NCBI GenBank assembly: GCA_026224775.1
Contig: JAMFRP010000041.1
Coordinates: 32,482 to 96,481, forward strand
Direction of reading: 5' to 3'
Origin: Bacteroidota bacterium
GTDB lineage: Bacteria; Bacteroidota; Bacteroidia; Sphingobacteriales; Sphingobacteriaceae
DNA length: 64,000 nt
The notes below the pieces were generated by a model. It had not been told where the DNA came from. It saw only the letters and a list, made by a program, of their open reading frames with translations, and ran no database searches. A program made the position numbers and the translations under genes. Below, piece after piece: positions 16,224 to 24,926 of this stretch (the stretch's first letter is position 1; each line of letters starts with the position of its first letter).

Positions 16224-16847
16224 ATGATGAAAAAAGCGGTAAAATACATATTGGCTATCATTCTGGTATTATTCATAGCCTCAAACTCCATCTACTTTAA
16301 AAAGCTGAGTGATGTTAAGGCATCTGCGGCAAAGCAATTTGATGCCGCGAAATATGCACGCAATTACTTAACTACCCAGCTAATACCGGCTGCGGATAAA
16401 GCGCCTCAAGCCGATGAATTATTAGCCCTGTTAAAAAGCAGCCCGGATACCGCATTTAAAATGTATTCGCATGGGTTGGATATTGGCAATATCCGTTTTT
16501 TTATGGTGCAGGGGCAAGGTACGGTTACAGCTGTAGATGAAAATGATATTTATATCCTGACCAAGGATAAGCAAGCCCTTAAAATTGCCATAGAATATGT
16601 TTTTGGGAATGCTTTACGCGATGCACCCGGGTTGATCAATATAAATGATTTTACCAATACCATGGATCTTAACAATATTGCTGCCGAGGTAGACAAGATA
16701 GTTAGGGCAGAAGTATTGCCACCCATCAAAAGCAAAGTGAAAACAGGCGATAAAATAACTTTCGCAGGCGCTTTCGAACTAAATCAGGAACATATTAACC
16801 TGGAGAAGATTGAGGTTATCTCGGTTGTGCTAAAGATTGATAAATAG
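16224..16847 (+). CDS. DUF2291 family protein, predicted periplasmic
   Basis: A 207-aa protein with one N-terminal hydrophobic segment (residues about 5-22) that acts as signal anchor or signal peptide, followed by a soluble domain. The family is DUF2291, known mainly for its position inside sugar ABC-transporter operons; its function is not established. Here it sits exactly between the binding protein and the ATPase, 2 nt after the former and 1 nt before the latter. That supports a direct accessory role in uptake. Confidence 0.75.
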   Translation: MMKKAVKYILAIILVLFIASNSIYFKKLSDVKASAAKQFDAAKYARNYLTTQLIPAADKAPQADELLALLKSSPDTAFKMYSHGLDIGNIRFFMVQGQGTVTAVDENDIYILTKDKQALKIAIEYVFGNALRDAPGLININDFTNTMDLNNIAAEVDKIVRAEVLPPIKSKVKTGDKITFAGAFELNQEHINLEKIEVISVVLKIDK

Positions 16848-16848
16848 G

Positions 16849-18354
16849 ATGTTAGCGGCGCGCCATATTAGCAAAAAATTCTCGGGCGTTACCGCGCTTG
16901 ATGATATTAACCTGGAGTTACTTGCCGGAAAAGTAACCGCTATTATTGGCGAGAATGGCGCGGGCAAATCTACACTGATGAAAATTCTATCGGGCGTGTA
17001 CGATGACTACGAAGGCGATGTGATCTATAAAGGCAACAAGGTCCGGTTTAAAAATCCGAGGGAAGCACAAAACGCGGGTATTGCTATCATCCATCAGGAA
17101 CTAAATCTTATACCTTATTTAAGTGTAACCGAAAATTTATTTTTAGGCCGGGAATTAAAAAACGCCATTGGCTTTTTGGATAAAAAGACCATGCGTTTAA
17201 AAGCTGAAACATTGCTGCAAAAATTAAAGCTATCTGTGCCTGCTGATACGATTATTGCTGACTTAAAAGTTGGCCAGCAACAAGTTGTTGAGATAGCTAA
17301 AGCCTTGCTTTATGATGCCGAGGTGATTATTATGGATGAGCCTACATCCGCCATCAGCGAAAGCGAGGTGGAAATATTGTACGGCATAATTACCGATCTG
17401 CGCAAAGAGAATAAAGCGGTAGTTTATATATCGCATAAGCTGAATGAGTTATTTAAAATAGCCGACAATTATATTGTGCTGCGCGATGGCAGAACAATTG
17501 AAAGCGGTGAGATGAAAGGCATGACCCATGATGGCATCATCCATAAAATGGTAGGCCGCGATATCGACATCATCCGCAATAGTAATGCTGTTAAAGAGAG
17601 AAATGTATTGCTTAAGGTGGATAAGCTCTGCCTGGGCAAAGCCGGAAATACACAAAAGAATATCCTCAACAATATTTGCTTTGAACTGTACAAAGGCGAA
17701 ATATTAGGAATATTCGGCCTGATGGGGGCTGGCCGAACTGAGTTGATGGAGGTGCTCCTTGGTTTACATCCTGATCTTACAAAAGCGACCATCACACTTG
17801 ATAAGAACATCGTAAGGTTTACATCTGCAAAGGATGCCATTCAAGCAGGTATGGCGCTGGTTCCCGAAGACCGGAAAAAAGATGGTCTGATTTTAGGTCT
17901 GGATATAAAAACCAATATCAGCCTAAGCTCAATAGATCAGCATGCATCCACAGGTCTGATCGATCATGGAGCCGAACTTACAAAAGCGCATCATTACATC
18001 AAGGCGCTGAGAATTAAAACCACATCCGAAAAGCAAACAGTTAAAAACCTGAGCGGTGGCAATCAACAAAAAGTTGTAATAGCCAAATGCCTTGCTACTA
18101 AACCTAAAGTTTTGATGTTGGATGAACCTACCCGTGGTATTGATATTAATGCTAAGAACGAGATCTATAAACTCATAAGTGAACTGGCGGCATCCGGCCT
18201 GGGTATTATCATGGTGTCATCAGAACTACCCGAAATACTGGCTATATCCGATAGGATATTGGTAATGGCCGAAGGATGCATGACCGGAGAGTTTGAAGCC
18301 GTGAATGCTACCGAAGATAATTTATTAAAAGCAGCCATACCGAAAACCATCTAA
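16849..18354 (+). CDS. Sugar ABC transporter ATP-binding protein (RbsA-like, double NBD)
   Basis: A 501-aa double nucleotide-binding-domain ATPase of the CUT2 family. NBD1 has Walker A GENGAGKST at 34-42 and Walker B IIMDEPTSA. NBD2 has the degenerate Walker A GLMGAGRTE, a full LSGGNQQ signature and LMLDEPTRG. This asymmetry is typical of RbsA, MglA and XylG. A TTG at 16837 would overlap the upstream gene; ATG 16849 places the start directly after its stop and matches the family. It powers uptake of a monosaccharide. Confidence 0.92.
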   Translation: MLAARHISKKFSGVTALDDINLELLAGKVTAIIGENGAGKSTLMKILSGVYDDYEGDVIYKGNKVRFKNPREAQNAGIAIIHQELNLIPYLSVTENLFLGRELKNAIGFLDKKTMRLKAETLLQKLKLSVPADTIIADLKVGQQQVVEIAKALLYDAEVIIMDEPTSAISESEVEILYGIITDLRKENKAVVYISHKLNELFKIADNYIVLRDGRTIESGEMKGMTHDGIIHKMVGRDIDIIRNSNAVKERNVLLKVDKLCLGKAGNTQKNILNNICFELYKGEILGIFGLMGAGRTELMEVLLGLHPDLTKATITLDKNIVRFTSAKDAIQAGMALVPEDRKKDGLILGLDIKTNISLSSIDQHASTGLIDHGAELTKAHHYIKALRIKTTSEKQTVKNLSGGNQQKVVIAKCLATKPKVLMLDEPTRGIDINAKNEIYKLISELAASGLGIIMVSSELPEILAISDRILVMAEGCMTGEFEAVNATEDNLLKAAIPKTI

Positions 18355-18364
18355 AAAACTGGAT

Positions 18365-19339
18365 ATGATACTATCACAATACCGTTCGCATTTGGTTAAA
18401 TTTCAGTCGCTCATCGCGCTGGTGCTGCTTTGCATAGGAATAGGTTTGCTGTCGGATAAGTTTTTTACTGTTGATAACGGTTGGAACGTTATGCGCCAAA
18501 TATCCGTTAATATTTGCATATCAGTTGGGATGACACTGGTTGTGCTAACCGGTGGTATAGACTTATCTGTTGGTTCAGTATTGGCAATAGGTGGCGCGAT
18601 TGCCGCGGGCTTGCTCAAGTTCGGCATCGAGATACCATCCGGTAATTTATATATCGGGTTCACGCTTTTAGGCTCCATACTTGGCGGACTAGTTATTGGT
18701 TCGCTACTGGGTTTATTTAACGGGTGGGCGATCACAAAATTTAAAGTACCGCCCTTTGTGGCTACGCTGGCTATGCTTACCATCGCTCGTGGATTCACCA
18801 TGTTGTACACCAAAGGCTTCCCAGTATCAAACCTGGGTGACAGCTTTGCCTACATTGGTACGGGTTGGTTTATAGGTATACCTGTTCCGGTTTGGATCTC
18901 GGCTATTGTTATTGTTGTCGCGATTATTATTACCCAAAAAACAGCATTGGGGAGATACATTTACGCTATCGGCGGCAACGAACACGCCTCCAAACTGTCG
19001 GGTATCAACATCAGCAAAGTAAAAATAATTGTATATGGCATCGCTGGGATGTTGGCCGCTGTAGGCGGTATAATAGTAACCTCAAGGCTCGATTCGGCCC
19101 AACCCAACGCGGGAATGAGTTACGAATTGGATGCCATAGCAGCAGTGGTTATTGGCGGTACATCGCTCTCAGGGGGGCGCGGTACCATTATGGGTACGGT
19201 GCTTGGCGCGTTAATTATCGGCGTGCTGAACAATGGTTTGGTGTTATTGAATGTATCACCATTTTGGCAGCAAGTGGTTAAGGGTGGTGTGATATTGTTA
19301 GCGGTTATTATTGATAAGGCTAACTCCAAAAACGATTAA
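18365..19339 (+). CDS. Sugar ABC transporter permease (RbsC-like)
   Basis: A 324-aa polytopic permease of the CUT2 class with about ten hydrophobic segments. The conserved cytoplasmic coupling region is visible as GRYIYAIGGNEHASKLSGI near residue 200, and the family block VVLTGGIDLSVGSVLA near residue 58. It forms the membrane channel for the binding protein and double ATPase encoded just upstream. It starts 10 nt after the ATPase stop and ends 2 nt before the kinase start. Confidence 0.92.
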   Translation: MILSQYRSHLVKFQSLIALVLLCIGIGLLSDKFFTVDNGWNVMRQISVNICISVGMTLVVLTGGIDLSVGSVLAIGGAIAAGLLKFGIEIPSGNLYIGFTLLGSILGGLVIGSLLGLFNGWAITKFKVPPFVATLAMLTIARGFTMLYTKGFPVSNLGDSFAYIGTGWFIGIPVPVWISAIVIVVAIIITQKTALGRYIYAIGGNEHASKLSGINISKVKIIVYGIAGMLAAVGGIIVTSRLDSAQPNAGMSYELDAIAAVVIGGTSLSGGRGTIMGTVLGALIIGVLNNGLVLLNVSPFWQQVVKGGVILLAVIIDKANSKND

Positions 19340-19341
19340 AC

Positions 19342-20826
19342 ATGGGTAAGCAATATATATTGGCGATAGATCAGGGTACAAGCAGTACCAAAACTATTGT
19401 TTTTGATGATAAAGGAAATGTTATCGCGAAAGCTACCGAACCGCTTAAAACTTTTTATAATGATGGCGGATTTGTAGAGCAGGACCCTGAAGAAATTTAT
19501 ACCAATGTGCTCGCCTCGGTTGCCAATTGTTTAACCGAATTTAAGCAAGGAGGCGGCAATATTACCGATATAAAAACCTGTGGTATATCAAACCAGCGCG
19601 AAACTTTTGTGGTATGGGACGAGCACGGAACTCCTCTATATAATGCCGTAGTGTGGCAATGCAAGCGTTCTATTAGCATATGTAAAGAATTAGAGGAGCG
19701 TGGACTTGCAGCCGAGATTAACAGCAAAACCGGCCTCATTATCGATCCTTATTTTTCAGGTACGAAATTGATATGGCTATACGAAAACGAGCCACTAGTT
19801 AAGACTGCTATTGACGAAGGCAAGGCGTATTTCGGCACTATTGATACATGGTTATTGTATAAACTAACTAATGGAGTGCAATATTTAACCGACTATACCA
19901 ACGCTTCGCGTACGTTGTTTTTTAATTTGCATATACTTACATGGGACAAGGAATTACTGCAAAAATTCAAGCTTTCAAACATCAATCTGCCGCAGCTAAA
20001 ACCATCATCAAGTAATTTTGGTGTATCGGATATTGGCGGGCTTTTCCCTCAACAAATAGTTATCGGCAGCATGATAGGCGACTCACATGCCGCGGCTTTT
20101 GGCGAAGGTTGTTTTGATACCGGTACGGCAAAAGCTACGCTCGGCACAGGATGTTCTATATTGATGAATATTGGCAATAAACCCAAAGTATCCGGTAACG
20201 GCATGATCACCACCATCTGCTGGAGTATGGAGGGAAGAGTTGATTATGCCTTGGAAGGTGTTATCGTATCATGTGGTGCAACTATTGAGTGGTTAAAGAA
20301 CGAATTGGGTTTATTTAAAGATAGCAAACAGACTGAAGCAATGGCAACCAGTGTTGCCGATAATAACGGTGTTTACCTGGTGCCTGCCTTTAGCGGACTT
20401 GGCGCACCGCACTGGGATATGAACCGCAAAGCAGAAATTAAAGGCCTAACATTTAACTGCAATAAGAATCACGTAGTACGGGCCGCGCTCGAATCTATCC
20501 CATACCAGGTTAAGGATGTAATTGTGGCTATGGAACAAGATACCGGTATACCCTTGCAGCAACTAATGGTCAACGGTGGTATTACCTCCAATCATTTTGT
20601 ATTGCAGTTTATGGCTGATCTGCTCGACCGTTATCTTATAAACCGGGGAATTGCCGATGTATCTGCCCTCGGAGCTGCCTACCTTGCAGGTTTACAGGCC
20701 GGAATATTTAAAGACCTTGATCATTTAAAACAGCTAACCGGCAACCCATTTTCTTTTTCACCTATCGGACAAAAAGACAACGTGTTAGCATGGTATGAGG
20801 GTTGGAAGATCGCTTTAGCGCACTAA
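19342..20826 (+). CDS. FGGY-family carbohydrate kinase, glycerol-kinase-like
   Basis: A 494-aa kinase close to glycerol kinase in overall sequence. The ATP-side motif is AIDQGTSSTK at 8-17. The substrate pocket keeps Arg-Glu (SNQRET), Trp (VVWQ) and Tyr (DPYFSGTK) of GlpK, but the GlpK Asp-Gln pair (GDQQ, D245-Q246) becomes Asp-Ser (GDSHAA near 248). A substrate other than glycerol is therefore likely, and its place at the end of an isomerase-transketolase-ABC operon points to a ketose. Annotation as glycerol kinase would probably be wrong. Confidence 0.82.
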   Translation: MGKQYILAIDQGTSSTKTIVFDDKGNVIAKATEPLKTFYNDGGFVEQDPEEIYTNVLASVANCLTEFKQGGGNITDIKTCGISNQRETFVVWDEHGTPLYNAVVWQCKRSISICKELEERGLAAEINSKTGLIIDPYFSGTKLIWLYENEPLVKTAIDEGKAYFGTIDTWLLYKLTNGVQYLTDYTNASRTLFFNLHILTWDKELLQKFKLSNINLPQLKPSSSNFGVSDIGGLFPQQIVIGSMIGDSHAAAFGEGCFDTGTAKATLGTGCSILMNIGNKPKVSGNGMITTICWSMEGRVDYALEGVIVSCGATIEWLKNELGLFKDSKQTEAMATSVADNNGVYLVPAFSGLGAPHWDMNRKAEIKGLTFNCNKNHVVRAALESIPYQVKDVIVAMEQDTGIPLQQLMVNGGITSNHFVLQFMADLLDRYLINRGIADVSALGAAYLAGLQAGIFKDLDHLKQLTGNPFSFSPIGQKDNVLAWYEGWKIALAH

Positions 20827-20838
20827 CAGCAACTGCTG

Positions 20839-22137
20839 CTATATTAAACTTTTTCTGATCTTATATCCGCTCATACCAAAATACAATACCACTATAAAAC
20901 ATACCAAAGGTATGATGTAGCCAATCTGTATCTGGTCGCCATTTAGGTCGATAACCGTTGCCATAATGTATGGGATTATTGCTCCGCCAACAATCGACAT
21001 GATGAGCCATGATGAACCGGATTTGGTATCGTCGCCAATACCATCAATCCCCAACGCGAATATGGTAGGGAACATAATCGACATGAAGAAACCTATCGCA
21101 CCTAAACAATAAACAACGTAAGCACCTTTTCCCATAATTGCAATGGCGCAAAGTAAAACCGCAATCACGGAATAAATAGATAACAGTTTATATGATTTAA
21201 TAAACTGTAAAAGGAACGTACCGATAAATCGTCCTCCCATAAAAAGGAATCCATAAATAGCCAAATAATAACCCGCCGTTTTTTCATCGAACCCTGCCCC
21301 TTGCTTAGCCATGCGGATAAAAAAGCTGGTTACACAAACCTGTGCGCCAACATAAAAAAACTGGGCCACTACTGCCATCGACAAATGCCGGTGCCGTAAA
21401 GCGCCAAATAAACTTCCGCCCGCACTGGGCTCTTTACTCACATTTTTAACTTCCGGAAGTTTTGCAAAGAAAAACAGCAACGCTATTACCGCAAGCGTGC
21501 CCGCCAGTACACCATAAGGCAACTTTACCGATGAGGCTTCATGTAACAAATAAGCTGATCGTGATGCATCCGGCATAGCCTTTAGTTGGGCGGCAGTATA
21601 CTCTTTGCCTGACAATATAAAAATGGCTCCAACCAGCGGGCCAACAAATGCTGCCAATCCGTTAAACGCCGCTGCCAGGTTTAAGCGGGTTGTCGCCCCT
21701 GCTGGGTCGCCAAGTATGGCGGAGTAGGGGTTTGCCGCGGTTTCCAGTATAGCTATGCCACAGCCTAGAATAAATAAGGCACCCAAAAAACCGGTGTAGG
21801 CCATTGTATTTGCTGCCGGTATAAATAGCGCGGCGCCAATAGTTGCCAATAATAAACCAATAATAATGCTGTTTTTATAACCGAACTTTTTAAGCAGGAT
21901 CCCTGCGGGGATAGCCATCAGGAAATAAGCCAGGAAAATGGCGGTATCAATCAGTGTGGATTGACGGTTATTTAACTGACAAGCCTTTTTTAAATGCGGT
22001 ATCAGTATCCCGTCAAGGTTCTGCACCATTCCCCATAAAAAGAAGAGCGTACATATCAATATAAAAGGCAGCAGTAAAGTTTTGCCTTTTAACGAGCTTT
22101 CGGGTATTACTTCGGTGGGTTCAGGTGCTGTTTGCAT
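20839..22137 (-). CDS. FucP-like MFS sugar:proton symporter
   Basis: A 432-aa major-facilitator permease with twelve predicted segments, clearly of the L-fucose/glucose/galactose permease group. The coupling residue Glu135 of E. coli FucP is kept in ILETAANP. Asp46, in NLNDILLP, is replaced: the motif here reads NLDGILIP, moving the acid one position upstream. This may alter specificity or coupling. It is the last gene of a minus-strand operon with CoA-transferases and a MaoC hydratase, and ends only 12 nt from the convergent kinase gene. It probably imports the substrate of that pathway. Confidence 0.85.
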   Translation of the reverse strand: MQTAPEPTEVIPESSLKGKTLLLPFILICTLFFLWGMVQNLDGILIPHLKKACQLNNRQSTLIDTAIFLAYFLMAIPAGILLKKFGYKNSIIIGLLLATIGAALFIPAANTMAYTGFLGALFILGCGIAILETAANPYSAILGDPAGATTRLNLAAAFNGLAAFVGPLVGAIFILSGKEYTAAQLKAMPDASRSAYLLHEASSVKLPYGVLAGTLAVIALLFFFAKLPEVKNVSKEPSAGGSLFGALRHRHLSMAVVAQFFYVGAQVCVTSFFIRMAKQGAGFDEKTAGYYLAIYGFLFMGGRFIGTFLLQFIKSYKLLSIYSVIAVLLCAIAIMGKGAYVVYCLGAIGFFMSIMFPTIFALGIDGIGDDTKSGSSWLIMSIVGGAIIPYIMATVIDLNGDQIQIGYIIPLVCFIVVLYFGMSGYKIRKSLI

Positions 22138-22146
22138 GATGTTTTG

Positions 22147-22590
22147 CTAAGCTTGTTTTTTAACAAGTAATAAATGATCGCATACCTGCACCACTTCGCC
22201 GTGTTGGTTTATAATTTCCACGTGTTCAGTAACATTGCCGTATTCAGGTTTCTTTGCATCTTCTTTTGCCGAAATAACAATCTCGGAATGAATGGTATCA
22301 CCAATAAAAACCGGTTTTATAAAACGCAGTTTATCATAACCTTTCGACATCGCTTCGGGATTGATCTCTGATGCAGTTAACCCAATGCCGATACTAAATA
22401 TCATGGTGCCATGTGCTATGCGTTGTTTAAACGGCTGTGTTTTGCACCACTCGGCATCCATGTGGTGCGGGAAGAAATCGCCGGTATGACCCGCATGTAC
22501 TACAAAATCGGTTTCGGTAATGGTACGGCCAAAGGTTACACGTTTATCACCAACGGTATAATCCTCAAAAAAAGTCGATTTAAAATACAT
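22147..22590 (-). CDS. MaoC-like (R)-enoyl-CoA hydratase/dehydratase
   Basis: A 147-aa single hot-dog-fold protein of the MaoC family, which adds or removes water on CoA thioesters. The active-site block reads GDFFPHHMDAEWC and then RIAHG, equivalent to the D-x(n)-NPxHxD...AHG hydratase motif. The in-frame ATG at 22611 would overlap the upstream gene; ATG 22590 leaves a 4-nt gap and begins at the conserved domain edge. In this operon it would act on the CoA thioester made by the two CoA-transferases. Confidence 0.85.
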   Translation of the reverse strand: MYFKSTFFEDYTVGDKRVTFGRTITETDFVVHAGHTGDFFPHHMDAEWCKTQPFKQRIAHGTMIFSIGIGLTASEINPEAMSKGYDKLRFIKPVFIGDTIHSEIVISAKEDAKKPEYGNVTEHVEIINQHGEVVQVCDHLLLVKKQA

Positions 22591-22594
22591 AGTA

Positions 22595-23680
22595 TTATAA
22601 TTGTTTATCAATAAATCTGTCTGCTACAACCACACCGCCTGTGTCGCTGGAGATATAGGCACTCTCAACCACCGCCATGGTTTTTATCACATCTTCAACG
22701 TTGGTTGGTAAAATATCAACCTCGCCGTTTTGGTAGCGCATGAGGCTTGCCATGGTGCCAATAAAAGCATCAGGAAACCAGGAACCTTCCAGCTTAACTT
22801 CCGTCCATTCCGGTGCTTTACCTTCTTCAACTAGGCAGTACTCAAACTTGTCGGGCACGCCATGCGGGTAATCCATCAGTAAACCCATGCGGGCCTTGAT
22901 CGCGCCTTTGGTGCCCTCCCATTTAATAAAACTTTCCTGGTTATGCGGCCCAAAGGAATGATCGTGATTGGTGTTGATAACTGCATGCATGGTATCGCCG
23001 TAATCAAACAAAATAGTTGACCGGGAGGAGGATAATGTTTTTGCCGGATGTTTCAGCGTTTTAGCCATTACGCTACGCGGATCACCCAAAAATGACCGCA
23101 TCAAATCGATGTAATGAATGCTGTGGTATTGTATTTCCAACCGCGGATGGATCATCACATGCGGAAATAATTCCCAGGGTGTTTCTAAAGTAACCCTAAC
23201 TTCCATATCGTATAACTCACCAATTAACCCCTGCTCAATTAAGTAGCGCGCGGCGCTTACAAATGGTGCAAACCGCAACTGGCAATTAATGGCAGCCACT
23301 AGCTTTTTACGGCGACAAACTTCCAGTATCTCCTTACTTTGCCAAAAGTAATCGCCCATAGGTTTTTGAATAAGTACACCGGCGCCATCAGGCAGTTTGT
23401 TTAATGTTTCTACAAATTGCTCGGGCATAATGGTAATGTCATAAACCGTATCAAGGGCTGAGTTGGCAACCGCTTCCTCAACCGTATCAAACACATTGGG
23501 AATATCAAACTGCGTGGCCAGTTTTTCGGCCCGGGCGCGGGTACGGTTGGTTATGCCTGTTACCTTGAAACCTGCCTTTTTATAAGCAGGTAAATGAGCA
23601 TCGCCAACAATGCCGCCTGCCCCAATAATTACAATAGGTGGTGCATTCTTTGGCAATATGGGTTTATATGGTATCTGCAT
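22595..23680 (-). CDS. Gfo/Idh/MocA-family NAD(P)-dependent oxidoreductase
   Basis: A 361-aa cytosolic dehydrogenase with an N-terminal Rossmann fold (GAGGIVG at 20-26) and a C-terminal alpha/beta domain. The usual EKP motif is changed to QKP at 105-107. The catalytic-region His and Asp appear in HSIHYID near residue 191. Members oxidise or reduce cyclic sugars, inositols or sugar acids. Its start overlaps the end of the upstream binding-protein-like gene by 17 nt. A role oxidising a sugar to a lactone or ketone before CoA activation is an inference from context. Confidence 0.85.
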   Translation of the reverse strand: MQIPYKPILPKNAPPIVIIGAGGIVGDAHLPAYKKAGFKVTGITNRTRARAEKLATQFDIPNVFDTVEEAVANSALDTVYDITIMPEQFVETLNKLPDGAGVLIQKPMGDYFWQSKEILEVCRRKKLVAAINCQLRFAPFVSAARYLIEQGLIGELYDMEVRVTLETPWELFPHVMIHPRLEIQYHSIHYIDLMRSFLGDPRSVMAKTLKHPAKTLSSSRSTILFDYGDTMHAVINTNHDHSFGPHNQESFIKWEGTKGAIKARMGLLMDYPHGVPDKFEYCLVEEGKAPEWTEVKLEGSWFPDAFIGTMASLMRYQNGEVDILPTNVEDVIKTMAVVESAYISSDTGGVVVADRFIDKQL

Positions 23681-24926
23681 AATTTAGTGATGGTTTATCA
23701 ATAGCAATTATTTTTTGCTGTCCCGCTTCAAGTAAGCGATCAATAGGAGCATCGGTATTAATGGCCTGCAGCACAACCTCGTCAATTATTTTAGCTATCT
23801 GCGACCAGTTTGCTTTTTGCGGTAACGATCGTGCGTTCTGATGCAGTTTTTCCAGTTTATGATAGTAGGGGATAATGGCATTAACGCCACTGTCTTTCCA
23901 TGTTGAAATCCTGCAACCAATACCGCCTTCCATCGTTAATAATTTATCATTCCGCTGGTTTGTAGCAAAACGAAGAAAATCATAAGCCAAGTGTTTATGC
24001 CTGCTGCCCGAACCAATGGTATATAGCCAATACACATTCAATGAGGCTGATTCATTCCCTTTAGTGCATGGGATAGGGGCGATATCGACCTTGTCTTTAA
24101 CTTTAGATTCATCGATTACCTCACACATTGATGCGAAACCGAACCAATTCACCATCATGGCAGCTTCGCCACGGGCAAAAGCCATACCTGTTTGTACCGA
24201 CTCGTACTGCATGGAATTTGGATGGATCATGGTTTTATCACGCAAGGTATCCCGGTAAAAGGCAAGCCCATCAGCAGCAGCTTTTGTGTTGATTATTACC
24301 TGTCCGTTTCCGTCTGTCAGTTCGCCGCCGCGCGTCCATAGTTGCAAGCAAAAATCAAATACGGTATTATGCCCGTCAGGTAAACCGGCAAAAACCGTCC
24401 CATAGAGGTTGTCTTCAGGCCGGGTGAAAAACTGTGCAATATTTTTAAAATCATCCCAGGTTTGTGGTACCTGCAAAGTTTTGCCATACCTGTCGAAATA
24501 CCTTTGCTGTTCATTGCTATCATCAAACAGATCTTTACGATAGATCAAACATTCCGGCCCATCATGGAATGGTAATCCCACTATTGAATCCCCAAATTGC
24601 TGCATCGATAATAAAGATTTGCTCCATCCATTAGGGAAATCATCCGGCGGATTATGATTAATGTAGGGTTGCAAGTCCTCAAGCGCACCGCTTGTCCAGG
24701 CTTCAAAAAGCCAATCAGTAACTACATGTGCAATATCCCAATCGCCATTTTTTAAACCTTGTTTGCCAATTATAGCTTCATGCAGGTCATCCAGGTCCAT
24801 AGGCACCATTTCGGCTTTTAGCTTGCAGCCCGTTTCGGCGCAATAGCTATCCCACAGCTTTTGTAAAGCCGTTTCAAACGGGCCGAACTTGCGTACGGCT
24901 ATTCTGAAGTGCTTATTACTTGCCAT
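23664..24926 (-). CDS. Solute-binding-protein family 1 homologue lacking a signal peptide (A)
   Basis: A 420-aa protein of the extracellular solute-binding protein family 1 (sugar ABC binding proteins). It starts directly in the mature fold: residues 6-11 form the first beta strand and 15-30 the first helix, with no signal peptide. No upstream alternative start exists, because the gene begins inside its neighbour (11-nt overlap). Mid-protein blocks such as VPQTWDDFKNIAQF and FARGEAAMMVNWFG are normal for the family. No ABC permease or ATPase is in the operon. It should therefore be cytosolic, as a sugar-acid binding partner, sensor or a repurposed enzyme on a binding-protein fold. Confidence 0.8.
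   Translation of the reverse strand: MASNKHFRIAVRKFGPFETALQKLWDSYCAETGCKLKAEMVPMDLDDLHEAIIGKQGLKNGDWDIAHVVTDWLFEAWTSGALEDLQPYINHNPPDDFPNGWSKSLLSMQQFGDSIVGLPFHDGPECLIYRKDLFDDSNEQQRYFDRYGKTLQVPQTWDDFKNIAQFFTRPEDNLYGTVFAGLPDGHNTVFDFCLQLWTRGGELTDGNGQVIINTKAAADGLAFYRDTLRDKTMIHPNSMQYESVQTGMAFARGEAAMMVNWFGFASMCEVIDESKVKDKVDIAPIPCTKGNESASLNVYWLYTIGSGSRHKHLAYDFLRFATNQRNDKLLTMEGGIGCRISTWKDSGVNAIIPYYHKLEKLHQNARSLPQKANWSQIAKIIDEVVLQAINTDAPIDRLLEAGQQKIIAIDKPSLNYADTI

Noticed and set aside
17469..17840. Minus-strand open frame of 123 codons within the ABC ATPase
   Set aside because: It is antisense to a strongly conserved ATPase and has serine/proline-rich shadow composition.
18865..19281. Plus-strand open frame of 138 codons inside the ABC permease
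   Set aside because: It is an out-of-frame shadow of the RbsC-like permease, rich in Arg, Tyr and Cys with no domain.
19342..20826. Assignment as glycerol kinase (glpK)
   Set aside because: A pocket residue equivalent to GlpK Gln246 is changed, and the operon has no glycerol genes.
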